This document shows positions 1-6,051 of a stretch of 11,135 nucleotides of DNA, in pieces. The number at the start of each line of letters is the position of its first letter. Position 1 is the stretch's first letter. The notes under the pieces were generated by a model. That model did no database searches and was not told the DNA's origin. It was given only the letters and a program-made list of their open reading frames with translations. Both the position numbers and the translations under genes were made by a program. Source of the stretch: Bacillus rubiinfantis (GTDB lineage Bacteria; Bacillota; Bacilli; Bacillales; Cytobacillaceae); assembly GCA_000752035.1 (NCBI GenBank), contig CCFE01000027.1, positions 1 through 11,135 on the forward strand. Direction: 5' to 3'.

Positions 1-466
1 ATCTCCTTTTTGGTTCTCCTCTGAGATACGCTCATACTTCCACCATTAACACATTCGGGGTAGGTCACTTACGCATTCGCGGTGTTGAAACACTATAAAT
101 TGTTCAGCCCTTCATGAATTATTCCATTACTATGGCTTCTGCTGACTTCTTGCGACTAACCTTTTTCGACTGTACTTTCGTACATCCGCAAGACCTCCCA
201 GGGTAAGACAACTATCTTTCCTCTTTTACTCGCCTGATTTACCCTACAAAGTTACGCACATCTTTTTGGACTTTGACTTGTCATGGAGCCTTATCCCTTT
301 GTAAAGCCTTAGTATCAGATTTCTGTTCGTCGAGCCAAGATTTTATTCCACGCTTCCTCCAGCCCTTACCTCGCGATAAGTACCTTGCGCTTCCTTAGTG
401 GTTGGTCGATGTTTTCCCCCACAGTGGACTTTCACCACCTAGATAGTTGCCATGCCTGGCGCACAC
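1..466 (-). mobile_element. Group II intron, 5' part (probably class C)
   Basis: Read on the minus strand, the block begins with GTGTGCGCCAGGCATGGC, a group II intron 5' end of the GUGYG type. A motif GGTGGTGAAAGTCCACTG follows, as in domain I of bacterial introns. The first intron base (complement of 466) lies immediately after the T7 tract of a hairpin terminator, which is the known target choice of class C introns; the class assignment rests mainly on this. The sequence continues to the window edge with only short open frames. A possible reverse transcriptase start (ATG at 35-33, reading MSVSQRRTKKE) or only its ribosome binding site (AAAAAGGAGAT at 1-11) is seen at the edge, so the maturase and the 3' domains V and VI are outside the window. 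An A-rich segment (161-167, read on minus as GAAAAAG) could be the exon-binding loop facing the U-tract; that is a guess. Confidence 0.8.
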
Positions 467-491
467 AAAAAAAGGATTGCTGTCGCAATCC
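467..491 (-). terminator. Intrinsic terminator downstream of the Mn catalase; intron insertion site
   Basis: On the minus strand GGATTGC-GACA-GCAATCC forms a perfect 7-bp stem with a 4-base loop, followed by seven T. It lies about 110 bases after the catalase stop codon, with no gene between, so it most likely ends the catalase transcript. The group II intron starts directly after the last T. Confidence 0.85.
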
Positions 492-600
492 AAGGAAAAC
501 ACTTGTGTCACGCTATATTGTACACATCGTTGGCAATTATAGCGGACCTATTAGATATGAACTAGATTTGGTTAAAAAATTTAGGCAAGTGAAGAAACCA

Positions 601-1458
601 TCAATACATACTAGGAGGCAGATGTCCTGTATCGGTCATCACAGGTGGTGGAGTATCATGAATATAGGGAGGGGCTGGTTTAAGTTTTGGTTTAGAGGCA
701 AGTGGTACTGGATTTTCAACAAACTGAAATACCCCTTCTCCATCCATACTTTGACCATTAGCCCAACGACCAGTTGCACTTTCGTTTCCTGCCGAAAAAT
801 TAAAGAGAACATGGGAAACTTCCCGCTTTTCTAAGTTTCTTGGGAACGTACTTGGAACTATGATGTTTTCTTTTGCTTCTAATTCCTTTATAGCAGCAAT
901 CCATTGGTTTTGATGCATGGTATCGCGTGCAATTAACCATGAGAGCATATCTTTAACGCCACGATCAGTAGACATTTCATATACTCGTACTGTCTGTAAC
1001 CTACTTTGTGATTCTGCGTGTAAATTCGATCTCATGTCTGCTAATAAATTTCCACTTGCAACAATGTAGTCAGCTCTCCATCGATTCCCTACACTATCTG
1101 TTGGCAGTGCGCCTAGACCTGAAACGATAGCATGTTGTGGATTCATTCCTCCGAGAATTGCACCAATAACAGGATTTTGAGCGGCAACTTCTTGGTCACC
1201 TACAGGAGCACCATCCAATAACCTCGCAATCATCGTTGCCAGCATTTCAACGTGGGCTATTTCTTCTGTACCCGTATCCATTAATAGGTCTTTATATTTA
1301 CCGTTACCACGAACATTCCATCCTTGGAATAAATATTGCATCATTACTGTTATTTCACCAGCTTGGCCGCCTAACAATTCCTGAAGATATTTTGCCATTA
1401 GAGGATCTGGTCTTTCGGGCTTTGCTTGATATTGTAATTCCTTTATATGAAAAAACAC
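601..1458 (-). CDS. ydbD: Manganese catalase family protein (YdbD-like)
   Basis: A dimanganese catalase that disproportionates hydrogen peroxide in the cytoplasm. The 285-residue product closely resembles Bacillus YdbD as I remember it, with blocks such as DRPDPL-like PERPDPL, GGQAGEITVMMQYLFQGW, KDLLMDTGTEEIAHVEM and ARDTMHQNQW. The metal ligands of the family are present: Glu36, Glu67, His70, Glu150 and His183 when counted from the upstream TTG. The C-terminal tail is proline rich (PAPPYIHDTPPP), as in CotJC/YdbD relatives. I choose the GTG at 1458 rather than the TTG at 1461. It gives MFFHIKELQ, matching the family N-terminus, and sits 7 bases after an AGGGGTGG ribosome binding site; the TTG would be only 4 bases away. 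It is monocistronic, with its own promoter and terminator, and shows no sign of decay, unlike most of the window. In B. subtilis the homologue is a general stress gene; I do not see a clear sigma-B promoter here. Confidence 0.95.
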   Translation of the reverse strand: MFFHIKELQYQAKPERPDPLMAKYLQELLGGQAGEITVMMQYLFQGWNVRGNGKYKDLLMDTGTEEIAHVEMLATMIARLLDGAPVGDQEVAAQNPVIGAILGGMNPQHAIVSGLGALPTDSVGNRWRADYIVASGNLLADMRSNLHAESQSRLQTVRVYEMSTDRGVKDMLSWLIARDTMHQNQWIAAIKELEAKENIIVPSTFPRNLEKREVSHVLFNFSAGNESATGRWANGQSMDGEGVFQFVENPVPLASKPKLKPAPPYIHDTPPPVMTDTGHLPPSMY

Positions 1459-1539
1459 CAATAGTCCACCCCTATTCAGTTAAGAGAGAATTTCCCTATA
1501 GGTTATGCTCTGTTGTGGTTTAGGTGTACGTCCTAATTA

Positions 1540-1568
1540 AGTATATTAAAAAAAGATTGGCCAACCAA
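1540..1568 (-). promoter_or_regulatory. Candidate sigma-A promoter of the Mn catalase gene
   Basis: On the minus strand a TTGGTT -35 box (1563-1568) and a TATACT -10 box (1540-1545) are separated by 17 bases, about 80 bases before the catalase start. The -35 box is only partly consensus. A TTGGCCAA palindrome overlaps the upstream part and could bind a regulator, which is inference. Confidence 0.45.
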
Positions 1569-1599
1569 TTGATCGAGAACCGAATAATGAATTTGATCA

Positions 1600-1671
1600 A
1601 TTACTACCGTAGAATACTTGTCAACTCGACGTTTTGAGTTCGCGCAGCGTCAAAAGATGGAGGGTAGTAAT
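1600..1671. repeat. Nested inverted repeat, unassigned
   Basis: ATTACTACC at 1600-1608 is matched by GGTAGTAAT at 1663-1671. Between them AACTC (1623-1627) pairs with GAGTT (1635-1639). The repeat lies next to the IS21 fragment and could be a mobile-element scar or a structured RNA. No T-tract follows on either strand, so it is not a standard terminator. Confidence 0.4.
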
Positions 1672-1833
1672 GTTCTTGTTCCTGTAATAAATCATTTTCT
1701 GTCTCTTAAATAAATAGGCCATTTGATAATTTCCGTAAACACAGGTAAAGACAGCCATTTGGACTTTCTCCGATTTATTATTTATTTTGATTTTCACTTC
1801 ACCCCAATCAAACTCCCAGCGTTGTCTTGTATA
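1672..1833 (-). pseudogene. IS21-family IstA transposase fragment
   Basis: On the minus strand an open frame begins just after a stop codon at 1836-1834 and reads YTRQRWEFDWGEVKIKIN, followed by VQMAVFTCVYGNYQMAYLFKR. The WEFDWGEV block and the following AVFT..YGNY..AYL segment are typical of the start of the DDE catalytic core of IstA-type (IS21/IS232) transposases, the Asp in FDWGE being the first catalytic residue. Only about 50 residues survive; similarity fades after the RQKM motif. The sequence differs from the intact IstA at the other end of this window (which has MEVDWSGQ at this place), so it is the relic of a different IS21 subgroup. Confidence 0.65.
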
Positions 1834-2160
1834 TTACCACTTGTTAGAGGAAAATTAGTTGAAGAGAGAAGAAAAATACATTTAAAGTAGCATGATTATA
1901 GAAAACTTTTATGGGTTACTGTTTGAAAGTGACAAAGAACCTATTTACATCAAGTAATTCGCCAATTGAACAACACGCTCCATTTTAACTTCATGATGAA
2001 TCAAAAAGTAAGTCTGAACAACGACCAACCCAATTACAGCAAACTTTTAACTAAGGTCTTTGGCCAAGTAAGAATTAGCGAAATTACTGTCTTTAACGGA
2101 AGGCGCTGTAAAATCTTTTATGAAACGGGCAAATGATAATCTAAAAAATACAAAATCATC
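1834..2160. other. Unassigned stretch with a small open frame (1993-2136)
   Basis: No gene is convincing here. One plus-strand frame of 47 residues runs from ATG 1993 (second ATG at 1996) to TGA 2136 and contains KLLTKVFGQVRISEITVFNG. It has no Shine-Dalgarno sequence and I do not recognise it; it may be a fragment of an older gene cut by the IS66 junction near 2161. The rest is AT-rich with frequent stops on both strands. Confidence 0.3.
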
Positions 2161-2225
2161 CAACCAATAAATTTTTCGTATTGATTTTCGTTTTTAGAAG
2201 AAGCGCTCGTCACATCATTCACCAC
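2161..2225 (-). pseudogene. tnpC: IS66 TnpC transposase, 5' stub (copy 1)
   Basis: After tnpB the minus strand reads GTGGTGAATGATGTGACG, then codons for SASSKNENQYEKFI. This aligns with the start of the second copy's TnpC (NTSSANEHQFERVI). The alignment ends at about residue 20; beyond it the frame runs into unrelated sequence and a stop. The coiled coil, zinc-finger and DDE domains are all missing. Confidence 0.7.
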
Positions 2226-2303
2226 TTTTCGTTCGGTTTCATTCATCTTATTATAACCAGACTGTACAGTGGAATAAAGATAAAAATTAGTGGCTAAACA
2301 AAT

Positions 2304-2657
2304 TTAGAAAACACCTTTCTGTGACGGTTGAATCGCCTTTGGTTGATGGATTGATAAACCCTCGAGCAACCAGCGAACCTCCTGCTGGGAAAGTTTGCGT
2401 ACCTCATTCTCGTCTTTGGGCCATTGCAGTTTGCCGTTATCCAATCGTTTATAGAGCATAGCGAAGTCATCTCCGTCAAAATACAAACATTTATAGCGAT
2501 CTTTGCTCCACCCGGCAAATAAGAAAATGGAGTCGCCATATGGATCCAGTTCAAAGGAATCCTGAATCAAGGCGGCTAATCCATCAATGCCTTTTCTCAT
2601 GTCCGTTTTTCCGCAAATAATATATATATTTTTGACTCTAGTAAAATCGTGTTTCAA
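2304..2657 (-). CDS. tnpB: IS66 family accessory protein TnpB (copy 1)
   Basis: A 117-residue protein of the IS66 Orf2/TnpB family, whose members are required with TnpA and TnpC for IS66 transposition. The family blocks are clear: IYIICGKTDMRKGIDGLAA near the N-terminus, then DPYGDSIFLFAGW, DRYKCLYFDGDDFAMLYKRL and LQWPKDE, ending near QPKAIQPS. It is full length and intact, although its tnpA is frameshifted and its tnpC lost. The TTG start at 2657-2655 overlaps the in-register stop of tnpA (TTGA), suggesting translational coupling. The second copy in this window (6243-6596) is a close paralogue with roughly a dozen amino-acid differences, so copy 1 is diverged and not a recent duplicate. Alone it is probably non-functional in transposition. 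Confidence 0.92.
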   Translation of the reverse strand: MKHDFTRVKNIYIICGKTDMRKGIDGLAALIQDSFELDPYGDSIFLFAGWSKDRYKCLYFDGDDFAMLYKRLDNGKLQWPKDENEVRKLSQQEVRWLLEGLSIHQPKAIQPSQKGVF

Positions 2658-2847
2658 GAATTTTCCAACTCCCTCATGACCGTTTGGATGATGCGCTCAT
2701 CTACACCGTTGGGAAGGAAATTTCAGCATTGCCAGTTTTAATTATGCAAGTAGGATTTGAGGAAAGCGCAGCTGGGTTTGCTGCGGAAATATATTCTTTT
2801 TCGGAAAGTAATGTAACGGGGACAATGGTTAGTTTTTGTTGCAGCAT
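2654..2847 (-). pseudogene. tnpA: IS66 accessory protein TnpA, short form, frameshifted (copy 1)
   Basis: From ATG 2847, 6 bases after AAGGAGGTGC, the frame reads MLQQKLTIVPVTLLSEK and continues to CIIKTGNAEISFP, then hits a TAG. Skipping one base restores NGVDERIIQTVMRELENS and a TGA overlapping the tnpB start. The intact copy at 6052 has the same ends (KLTIVPVTL, NGVEEHVIQTIMRELKHW), which proves a one-base loss, probably in the C-tract of TTCCCAACGG. The protein would have about 64 residues. It corresponds to the C-terminal beta region of TnpA and has no helix-turn-helix domain. Confidence 0.85.
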
Positions 2848-2853
2848 ATAAAA

Positions 2854-2894
2854 GCACCTCCTTAAATTGAAACATTGATCGTACCAGGAGGCGC
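2854..2894 (-). promoter_or_regulatory. RBS-sequestering inverted repeat before tnpA (copy 1)
   Basis: On the minus strand GCGCCTCCT (2894-2886) faces AGGAGGTGC (2862-2854) with one G-U wobble. The second arm is the Shine-Dalgarno sequence of tnpA, which starts at 2847. The same arrangement occurs at 6001-6045. Confidence 0.7.
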
Positions 2895-2930
2895 CGCTCT
2901 TTTATATGCGTTCTTTGAATACGGGCTTAC

Positions 2931-3228
2931 AGAACGCCTTGCAAAAGTTCATCTGTGAGGACATTTCAAAAGAGGAATATGACTTGTTTGTTAGCATGGT
3001 ACAAGATAAGCTACAAAAATTAGAAGTTGAAAAAGCGGAAATAAAAAAATTGATGGCAGAAAGTCACTCGTCAAATAAACTAACTACAATCAAAAACAGT
3101 TAGATGAGTTTTTGCAGTTCGACACCCTTACATCAGAAATGCTATTGCGTTTCGTTGATAAGATTGAGGTGAACGAAAGCAAAGACGTTAAAATATATTA
3201 CAAATTTGCAAAGGTTGAGGGGCTTTAA
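2931..3228 (+). pseudogene. Serine recombinase, C-terminal fragment, truncated by IS66 and frameshifted
   Basis: The frame reads NALQKFICEDISKEEYDLFVSM, then a coiled-coil stretch (DKLQKLEVEKAEIKKLM). After a one-base shift near 3097-3103 it continues as QLDEFLQFDTLTSEMLLRFVDKIEV and ends KIYYKFAKVEGL. This is the usual C-terminus of large serine recombinases of Firmicute mobile elements: coiled coil, F.....LT.E.L..F(V/I)..IEV and an I.Y.F end. The catalytic resolvase and zinc domains are missing because IS66 copy 1 ends exactly at 2930; the first codons of the open frame (ATG 2906 to 2930) belong to the IS. The frameshift fits the loss of one A in the run before CAGTTAGATGAG. It is certainly inactive. 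Confidence 0.8.
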
Positions 3229-3247
3229 GCCCACTCAATCATTTTTT
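3220..3247 (+). terminator. Weak terminator after the recombinase fragment
   Basis: GGGCT-TTA-AGCCC forms a 5-bp stem overlapping the stop codon. Six T follow only 9 bases later, so efficiency is doubtful. Confidence 0.3.
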
Positions 3248-3352
3248 AAAACTATCTGTGAAATGCACTCAACGTGTATCGAGTGTATGTGGCAACACAT
3301 GGGATGTTGGTGAGTTCACACCCGTTTGTCGCCTCCTATTTAGTGTCTGCCC
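3229..3352. other. Gap that may hold an old attachment-site end
   Basis: No gene. Serine-recombinase genes often sit at the edge of their element, so the crossover site may lie here. Small inverted repeats are visible: CAACA/TGTTG around 3293-3309, and ACTC/GAGT around 3267. There is no second copy of this sequence in the window to define a site. Confidence 0.25.
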
Positions 3353-3381
3353 TTCCAAAAGGGATAATTTACCTTTATAAT
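3353..3381 (+). promoter_or_regulatory. Candidate promoter of the lipoprotein gene
   Basis: TTCCAA (3353-3358), a 17-base spacer and a perfect TATAAT (3376-3381) lie about 40 bases before the start. A second TATAAT is at 3387-3392. The -35 box is poor. Confidence 0.35.
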
Positions 3382-3418
3382 AAAATTATAATCTAAAATA
3401 ATGGGAGCAAAAAATATA

Positions 3419-4359
3419 ATGAAAAAATTCTAAAAAATGCAAAAGTAACGGGGTTTTTTACGAAACAAATAATAATATTTAGTCTTCTTATTATATTATT
3501 AGTATCCACCACCTCCTGTTCTAATTCTAAAGAAGGTACAGAACCAAAGAAAAAGGAAGACCCCAATATTGTTGTAACTTCGGACGGAAAGGTAACTTTT
3601 AAGATTTATAACAATAATGGTACATCTCAAAAAAAAATTGAATCCATAAAGACAGAATTATTACAAAGCTATGAAGTTGTAAAGAAATCCATAAAGACGG
3701 ATTATGTCCCGGATGAAAAAATCAATATAGCTTTAAATGATGGGTTTTCTTCGTCAAAGGGCACTAGATCGAATATAAATTTTTTCTCTGTACTAGAAAA
3801 CCACTACCCTGTTGTTCATGAAATGACACATACCTTGCTTGGTTATGGTGACGATTTTGATGCAAATAGAGGATATTTAACACAAGAGGGGTTTGGTGTC
3901 TTTATGGAAAATAAATATGGTAAACCAAATTCACCCAATTATAGTGTTCCCATTCATAAGGTGATGCGTTACTTAAGTAATTCAGGTTTTTATATTCCAC
4001 TTTCAAAATTAGTTGATCCACAATCTACTGGCTTGTATTTTAGGCCCCTCATGAGAAATCAAGAGGATTATACTATTCAATGGTTGAGTTATTTAGAAGC
4101 AGGTTCTTTTGTTACCTATTTAATTGAACAATATGGACTTGACAAATTCGAGAAAATTTATAACAAAAAAAACATGGAAAAACTTATAGAGGAAAACTAT
4201 AAAAAGAATATTGAAGAATTAGAAAAAGATTGGGTTTCCCATATTACAAAAAATTATACTGAGTTGACAACCGAAGAAAAAATAAAAATTAAAGGTTTTT
4301 TTACTGTTGAATCTTCTCTCCATAAAATTGATCCTTCGACCTTTAAAAAAGGTAATTAA
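3419..4359 (+). CDS. Putative metallopeptidase-like lipoprotein, signal peptide out of frame with the start
   Basis: A continuous frame runs from about 3397 to the stop at 4359. It encodes a hydrophobic segment (QIIIFSLLIILLVSTTSC) ending in a lipobox-like TTSC, a charged linker (KEGTEPKKKED), then a domain with VVHEMTHTLLG. HEMTH (codons 3817-3831) is an HExxH zinc motif, and a Glu in TQEGFGVF 23 residues after the first His (codon 3886) is placed as in gluzincins. A membrane-anchored extracellular zinc peptidase is the likely role; the substrate is unknown. There is no start codon in this frame before the signal peptide. ATG 3419 is followed by six A and then TTCTAA. One extra A would give MKKILKNAKV joined to the signal peptide, about 313 residues in all. 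So the gene is frameshifted at its start, phase variable, or mis-sequenced. The ATG at 3823 is not a sensible start because it lies inside the HExxH motif. Confidence 0.7.
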
Positions 4360-5157
4360 TAGAATCGATAAACTTCCGCTTCCCCTATAAGAATAGATGT
4401 TACAATAATCTTCTTATAGATTTGTAATGCCAGGAGTGCCATAACAAAAAGAGTATAAAAGTATAAAAATTAATAGAAGGAAAAATTGTTGATTATAAGG
4501 CGAGCAGACTGACCCGGGCAAACTGGTTTCAGCCAACGATTTTAAACATTTACCAACTACGCTATTGGCTAATGGAATTCAATCAAACAGAATTGTTCTA
4601 GCCCCACCAATATAAGCGGGGATCATTTTACGCCTACGGAAAATTAATATTTTATTCTAGAAAGTTAGAAAGGCCAAACATTAAATGTTTGACAATCTCC
4701 CATTTATTTTGAAAACCCCTGAATCTCTGCCTTAATGAGTATCAATAAGCTCTTTTTTTGCATGCTCACTTAAAGAATTCACTGAACATCACCCCAATTA
4801 AATTATATCAAAACTAAGGTGTGAAATAACAAGAGAACTGGTCTCAACGAAGAGAATTGGTTTATAAAGGGAATTAGCGAAGATTATCATTTTGATTTTA
4901 GCAACACAGATATAATAAAAGGCTAGAATTACCCCATGCCCTCAATAACATGTCTTCAGTTATATTTGTGACTATATATTTTGAACTTCCCTTCTTAAAG
5001 GCTTTCGTTAATTTTTATTCTTTTTTTCAGTCAATCCGGAGGTTCTTGGGTATCCCCCCTTATTAATTCTGCGATTTTTCGCACGAAAGGGGGCGCCGGT
5101 CTTTAGGGTTTCGGCTTGTAGAGATTCAGACCGCCTCTACACCTTCTTGTGGAAGTT
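4360..5157. other. Long stretch without a convincing gene
   Basis: About 800 bases with short frames only. CTATAAGAA (4385-4393) and TTCTTATAG (4411-4419) form a 9-bp inverted repeat just after the lipoprotein gene; a short T-poor tail makes it a weak terminator. AAACATT-A-AATGTTT (4676-4690) is a palindrome. A tiny minus-strand frame near 4775-4730 reads NSLSEHAKKELIDTH with a GGGGTGA sequence before it, but it is too short to call. The segment 4495-4640 has somewhat higher GC than its surroundings and may be a fragment of an older gene that I cannot identify. The last 110 bases are structured and are listed separately. Confidence 0.4.
5055..5141 (+). other. Block of dense inverted repeats upstream of the toxin-antitoxin promoter
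   Basis: CCCCCTT (5055-5061) pairs with AAGGGGG (5087-5093) and encloses GCGA-TTTT-TCGC (5071-5082). CGGTCT (5097-5102) pairs with AGACCG (5128-5133). TGTAGAG (5117-5123) pairs with CTCTACA (5135-5141). The last two helices interleave, so they would form a pseudoknot or be alternatives. The strand is uncertain. It might be a structured RNA, a mobile-element end or a leader relic. Confidence 0.4.
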
Positions 5158-5196
5158 TTGGTTTTGTATTGCTAATCGTTATACAAAAGAATACAA
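5158..5196 (+). promoter_or_regulatory. Promoter and likely operator of the toxin-antitoxin operon
   Basis: TTGGTT (5158-5163), a 16-base spacer and TATACA (5180-5185) form a plausible sigma-A promoter. Three half-sites lie in it: TTGTAT (5164-5169), ATACAA (5181-5186) and ATACAA (5191-5196). Overlap of repeats with the -10 box fits the autorepression usual for RelB/DinJ antitoxins; binding itself is inference. Confidence 0.55.
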
Positions 5197-5223
5197 TAAA
5201 GAAAAAAGAAAGGTGGAATGATT

Positions 5224-5523
5224 ATGGCAGCTAAAACCGCAAATATCCTTGCTCGTGTTGAACCGGAAATAAAAGAAAAAGCTGAAGCAATCATGGCCCA
5301 ATTGGGAGTGCCAGCTTCTGTTGTCATCAATATGCTTTACAAACAAATCATAATGACAAAGAGCATCCCTTTCTCTCTATCCGTCCCCACTGCACCAATT
5401 GCTCTCGATGAAATGGATGCAGCGCAATTCGATGCCATGATGCAAGCTGGGTTGGAAGATGCTAAAGCGAACCGTTCTCGTTCTGCAGCCGATGTATTTG
5501 CCGACTTAAGACGGGAGTTATAA
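5224..5523 (+). CDS. Type II antitoxin, RelB/DinJ family
   Basis: A 99-residue protein starting MAAKTANILARVEPEIKEKA. The N-terminal ribbon-helix-helix pattern (NILARVEPEIKEKAEAIMAQLGVPASVVINMLYKQI) is characteristic of RelB/DinJ antitoxins. That half should dimerise, bind DNA and repress the operon, while the C-terminal part (DEMDAAQFDAMMQAGLEDAK...ADVFADLRREL) should wrap and neutralise the toxin. The start is set at ATG 5224, seven bases after AAAGGTGG; the in-frame ATG at 5218 would be almost on top of the ribosome binding site. The toxin gene follows 4 bases after the stop, so the two are one operon. The coding sequence is richer in GC than its neighbours, suggesting horizontal acquisition. 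Confidence 0.92.
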   Translation: MAAKTANILARVEPEIKEKAEAIMAQLGVPASVVINMLYKQIIMTKSIPFSLSVPTAPIALDEMDAAQFDAMMQAGLEDAKANRSRSAADVFADLRREL

Positions 5524-5527
5524 AACG

Positions 5528-5863
5528 ATGGCTGAAACCTACGCTGTAAAAATTACCACTCAGGCAGAAGAACAGATGCAGGAAATCACACGCTACATTG
5601 CTTCTGAACTGAAAGCCCCAGATGCAGCACTACGTCTATTGGATGCATTAGAGGATGCGATTTCCTCTCTCTCCGATTTTCCACAGCGAGTTGCCCTTAC
5701 TGAAGAAGAACCGTGGCACAGCTATGGAATTCGTAAAATGCCTGTTAAAAATTTTCTAGTCTACTTCTGGATAGACGAGGATCATTTAAAGGTTCAGGTA
5801 ACCGCTGTTGTTTACGGGAAACGTGATCAGATACGCCAGCTTTCACAGATGGATATGGAATAA
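5528..5863 (+). CDS. Type II toxin, RelE/ParE superfamily
   Basis: A 111-residue protein with the RelE/ParE fold pattern: an N-terminal strand and helices (YAVKITTQAEEQMQEITRYI), a central SLSDFPQRVAL segment, then the beta-sheet strands with RKMPVKNFLVYFWID and VQVTAVVYGKRDQIRQL. The closing V.YG.RD resembles the conserved HGRRD-type end of ParE-like toxins. From sequence alone I cannot say whether it cleaves mRNA on the ribosome like RelE or poisons gyrase like ParE; the FP and C-terminal YGKRD patterns are seen in both. It lies directly after the antitoxin gene with a GGGAG site in the antitoxin's last codons, giving translational coupling, and is followed by a strong terminator. It is intact, in contrast to the surrounding insertion sequences, as expected for an addiction module kept by selection. 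Confidence 0.92.
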   Translation: MAETYAVKITTQAEEQMQEITRYIASELKAPDAALRLLDALEDAISSLSDFPQRVALTEEEPWHSYGIRKMPVKNFLVYFWIDEDHLKVQVTAVVYGKRDQIRQLSQMDME

Positions 5864-5878
5864 GCGAATATACTTTAG

Positions 5879-5903
5879 CCCTTTTAACGTTATGTTGGAA
5901 GGG
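5879..5903 (+). terminator. Terminator of the toxin-antitoxin operon
   Basis: CCCTTTTAAC and GTTGGAAGGG form a 10-bp stem with two U-G pairs and the loop GTTAT. TTTC and further T-rich sequence follow, 15 bases after the toxin stop. Confidence 0.65.
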
Positions 5904-6000
5904 TTTCTACATATTATTTTGTCAGTACTTGAACTCCTGATGTCTATCCTCGGTCATAGTCTTTCGTAAGCCCGAACTCAAACAACGCATATATACACCC

Positions 6001-6045
6001 AGCACCTCCTGATATGATACAAGTATCAAATAAAAAGGAGGTGCT
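6001..6045 (+). promoter_or_regulatory. RBS-sequestering hairpin in the tnpA leader (copy 2)
   Basis: AGCACCTCCT (6001-6010) is a perfect complement of AGGAGGTGCT (6036-6045), the Shine-Dalgarno region of tnpA (ATG 6052). The loop holds a second hairpin, TGATAC-AA-GTATCA (6015-6028). A transcript entering from outside would fold and hide the ribosome binding site. Confidence 0.75.
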
Positions 6046-6051
6046 TTTCTG

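Larger units (their letters stand above)
2161..2930 (-). mobile_element. IS66-family element, copy 1, truncated
   Basis: The left inverted repeat ends at 2930 and on the minus strand starts GTAAGCCCGTATTCAAAG, matching the left end of the second IS66 copy (5966). The order leader hairpin, tnpA, tnpB, start of tnpC is the same as in copy 2. Homology to copy 2 stops near 2161, after about 20 codons of tnpC, so the main transposase and the right end are lost. The outer end directly interrupts the serine-recombinase gene at 2931. Lacking TnpC and one end, the element cannot move by itself. Confidence 0.85.

Noticed and set aside
385..834. Plus-strand open frame of 149 codons
   Set aside because: It is antisense to the intron end, the terminator and the catalase 3' end, and has no ribosome binding site or family features; the minus-strand features explain the sequence.
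2906..2930. ATG 2906 as start of the recombinase-fragment frame
   Set aside because: The bases belong to the IS66 left inverted repeat; the frame is a chance fusion and the true gene began far upstream.
3823..4359. Cytoplasmic 178-residue protein starting at ATG 3823
   Set aside because: The start lies in the middle of the HExxH motif and would remove its first His and Glu; the same frame continues upstream through a signal peptide.
5065..5095. Hairpin resembling group II intron domain V (CTGCGATTTTTCGCACG)
   Set aside because: The catalytic AGC triad and the bulge are missing and no domain VI or intron end follows; it could not be the 3' end of the intron at 1-466, which lies on the other strand and runs out of the window.
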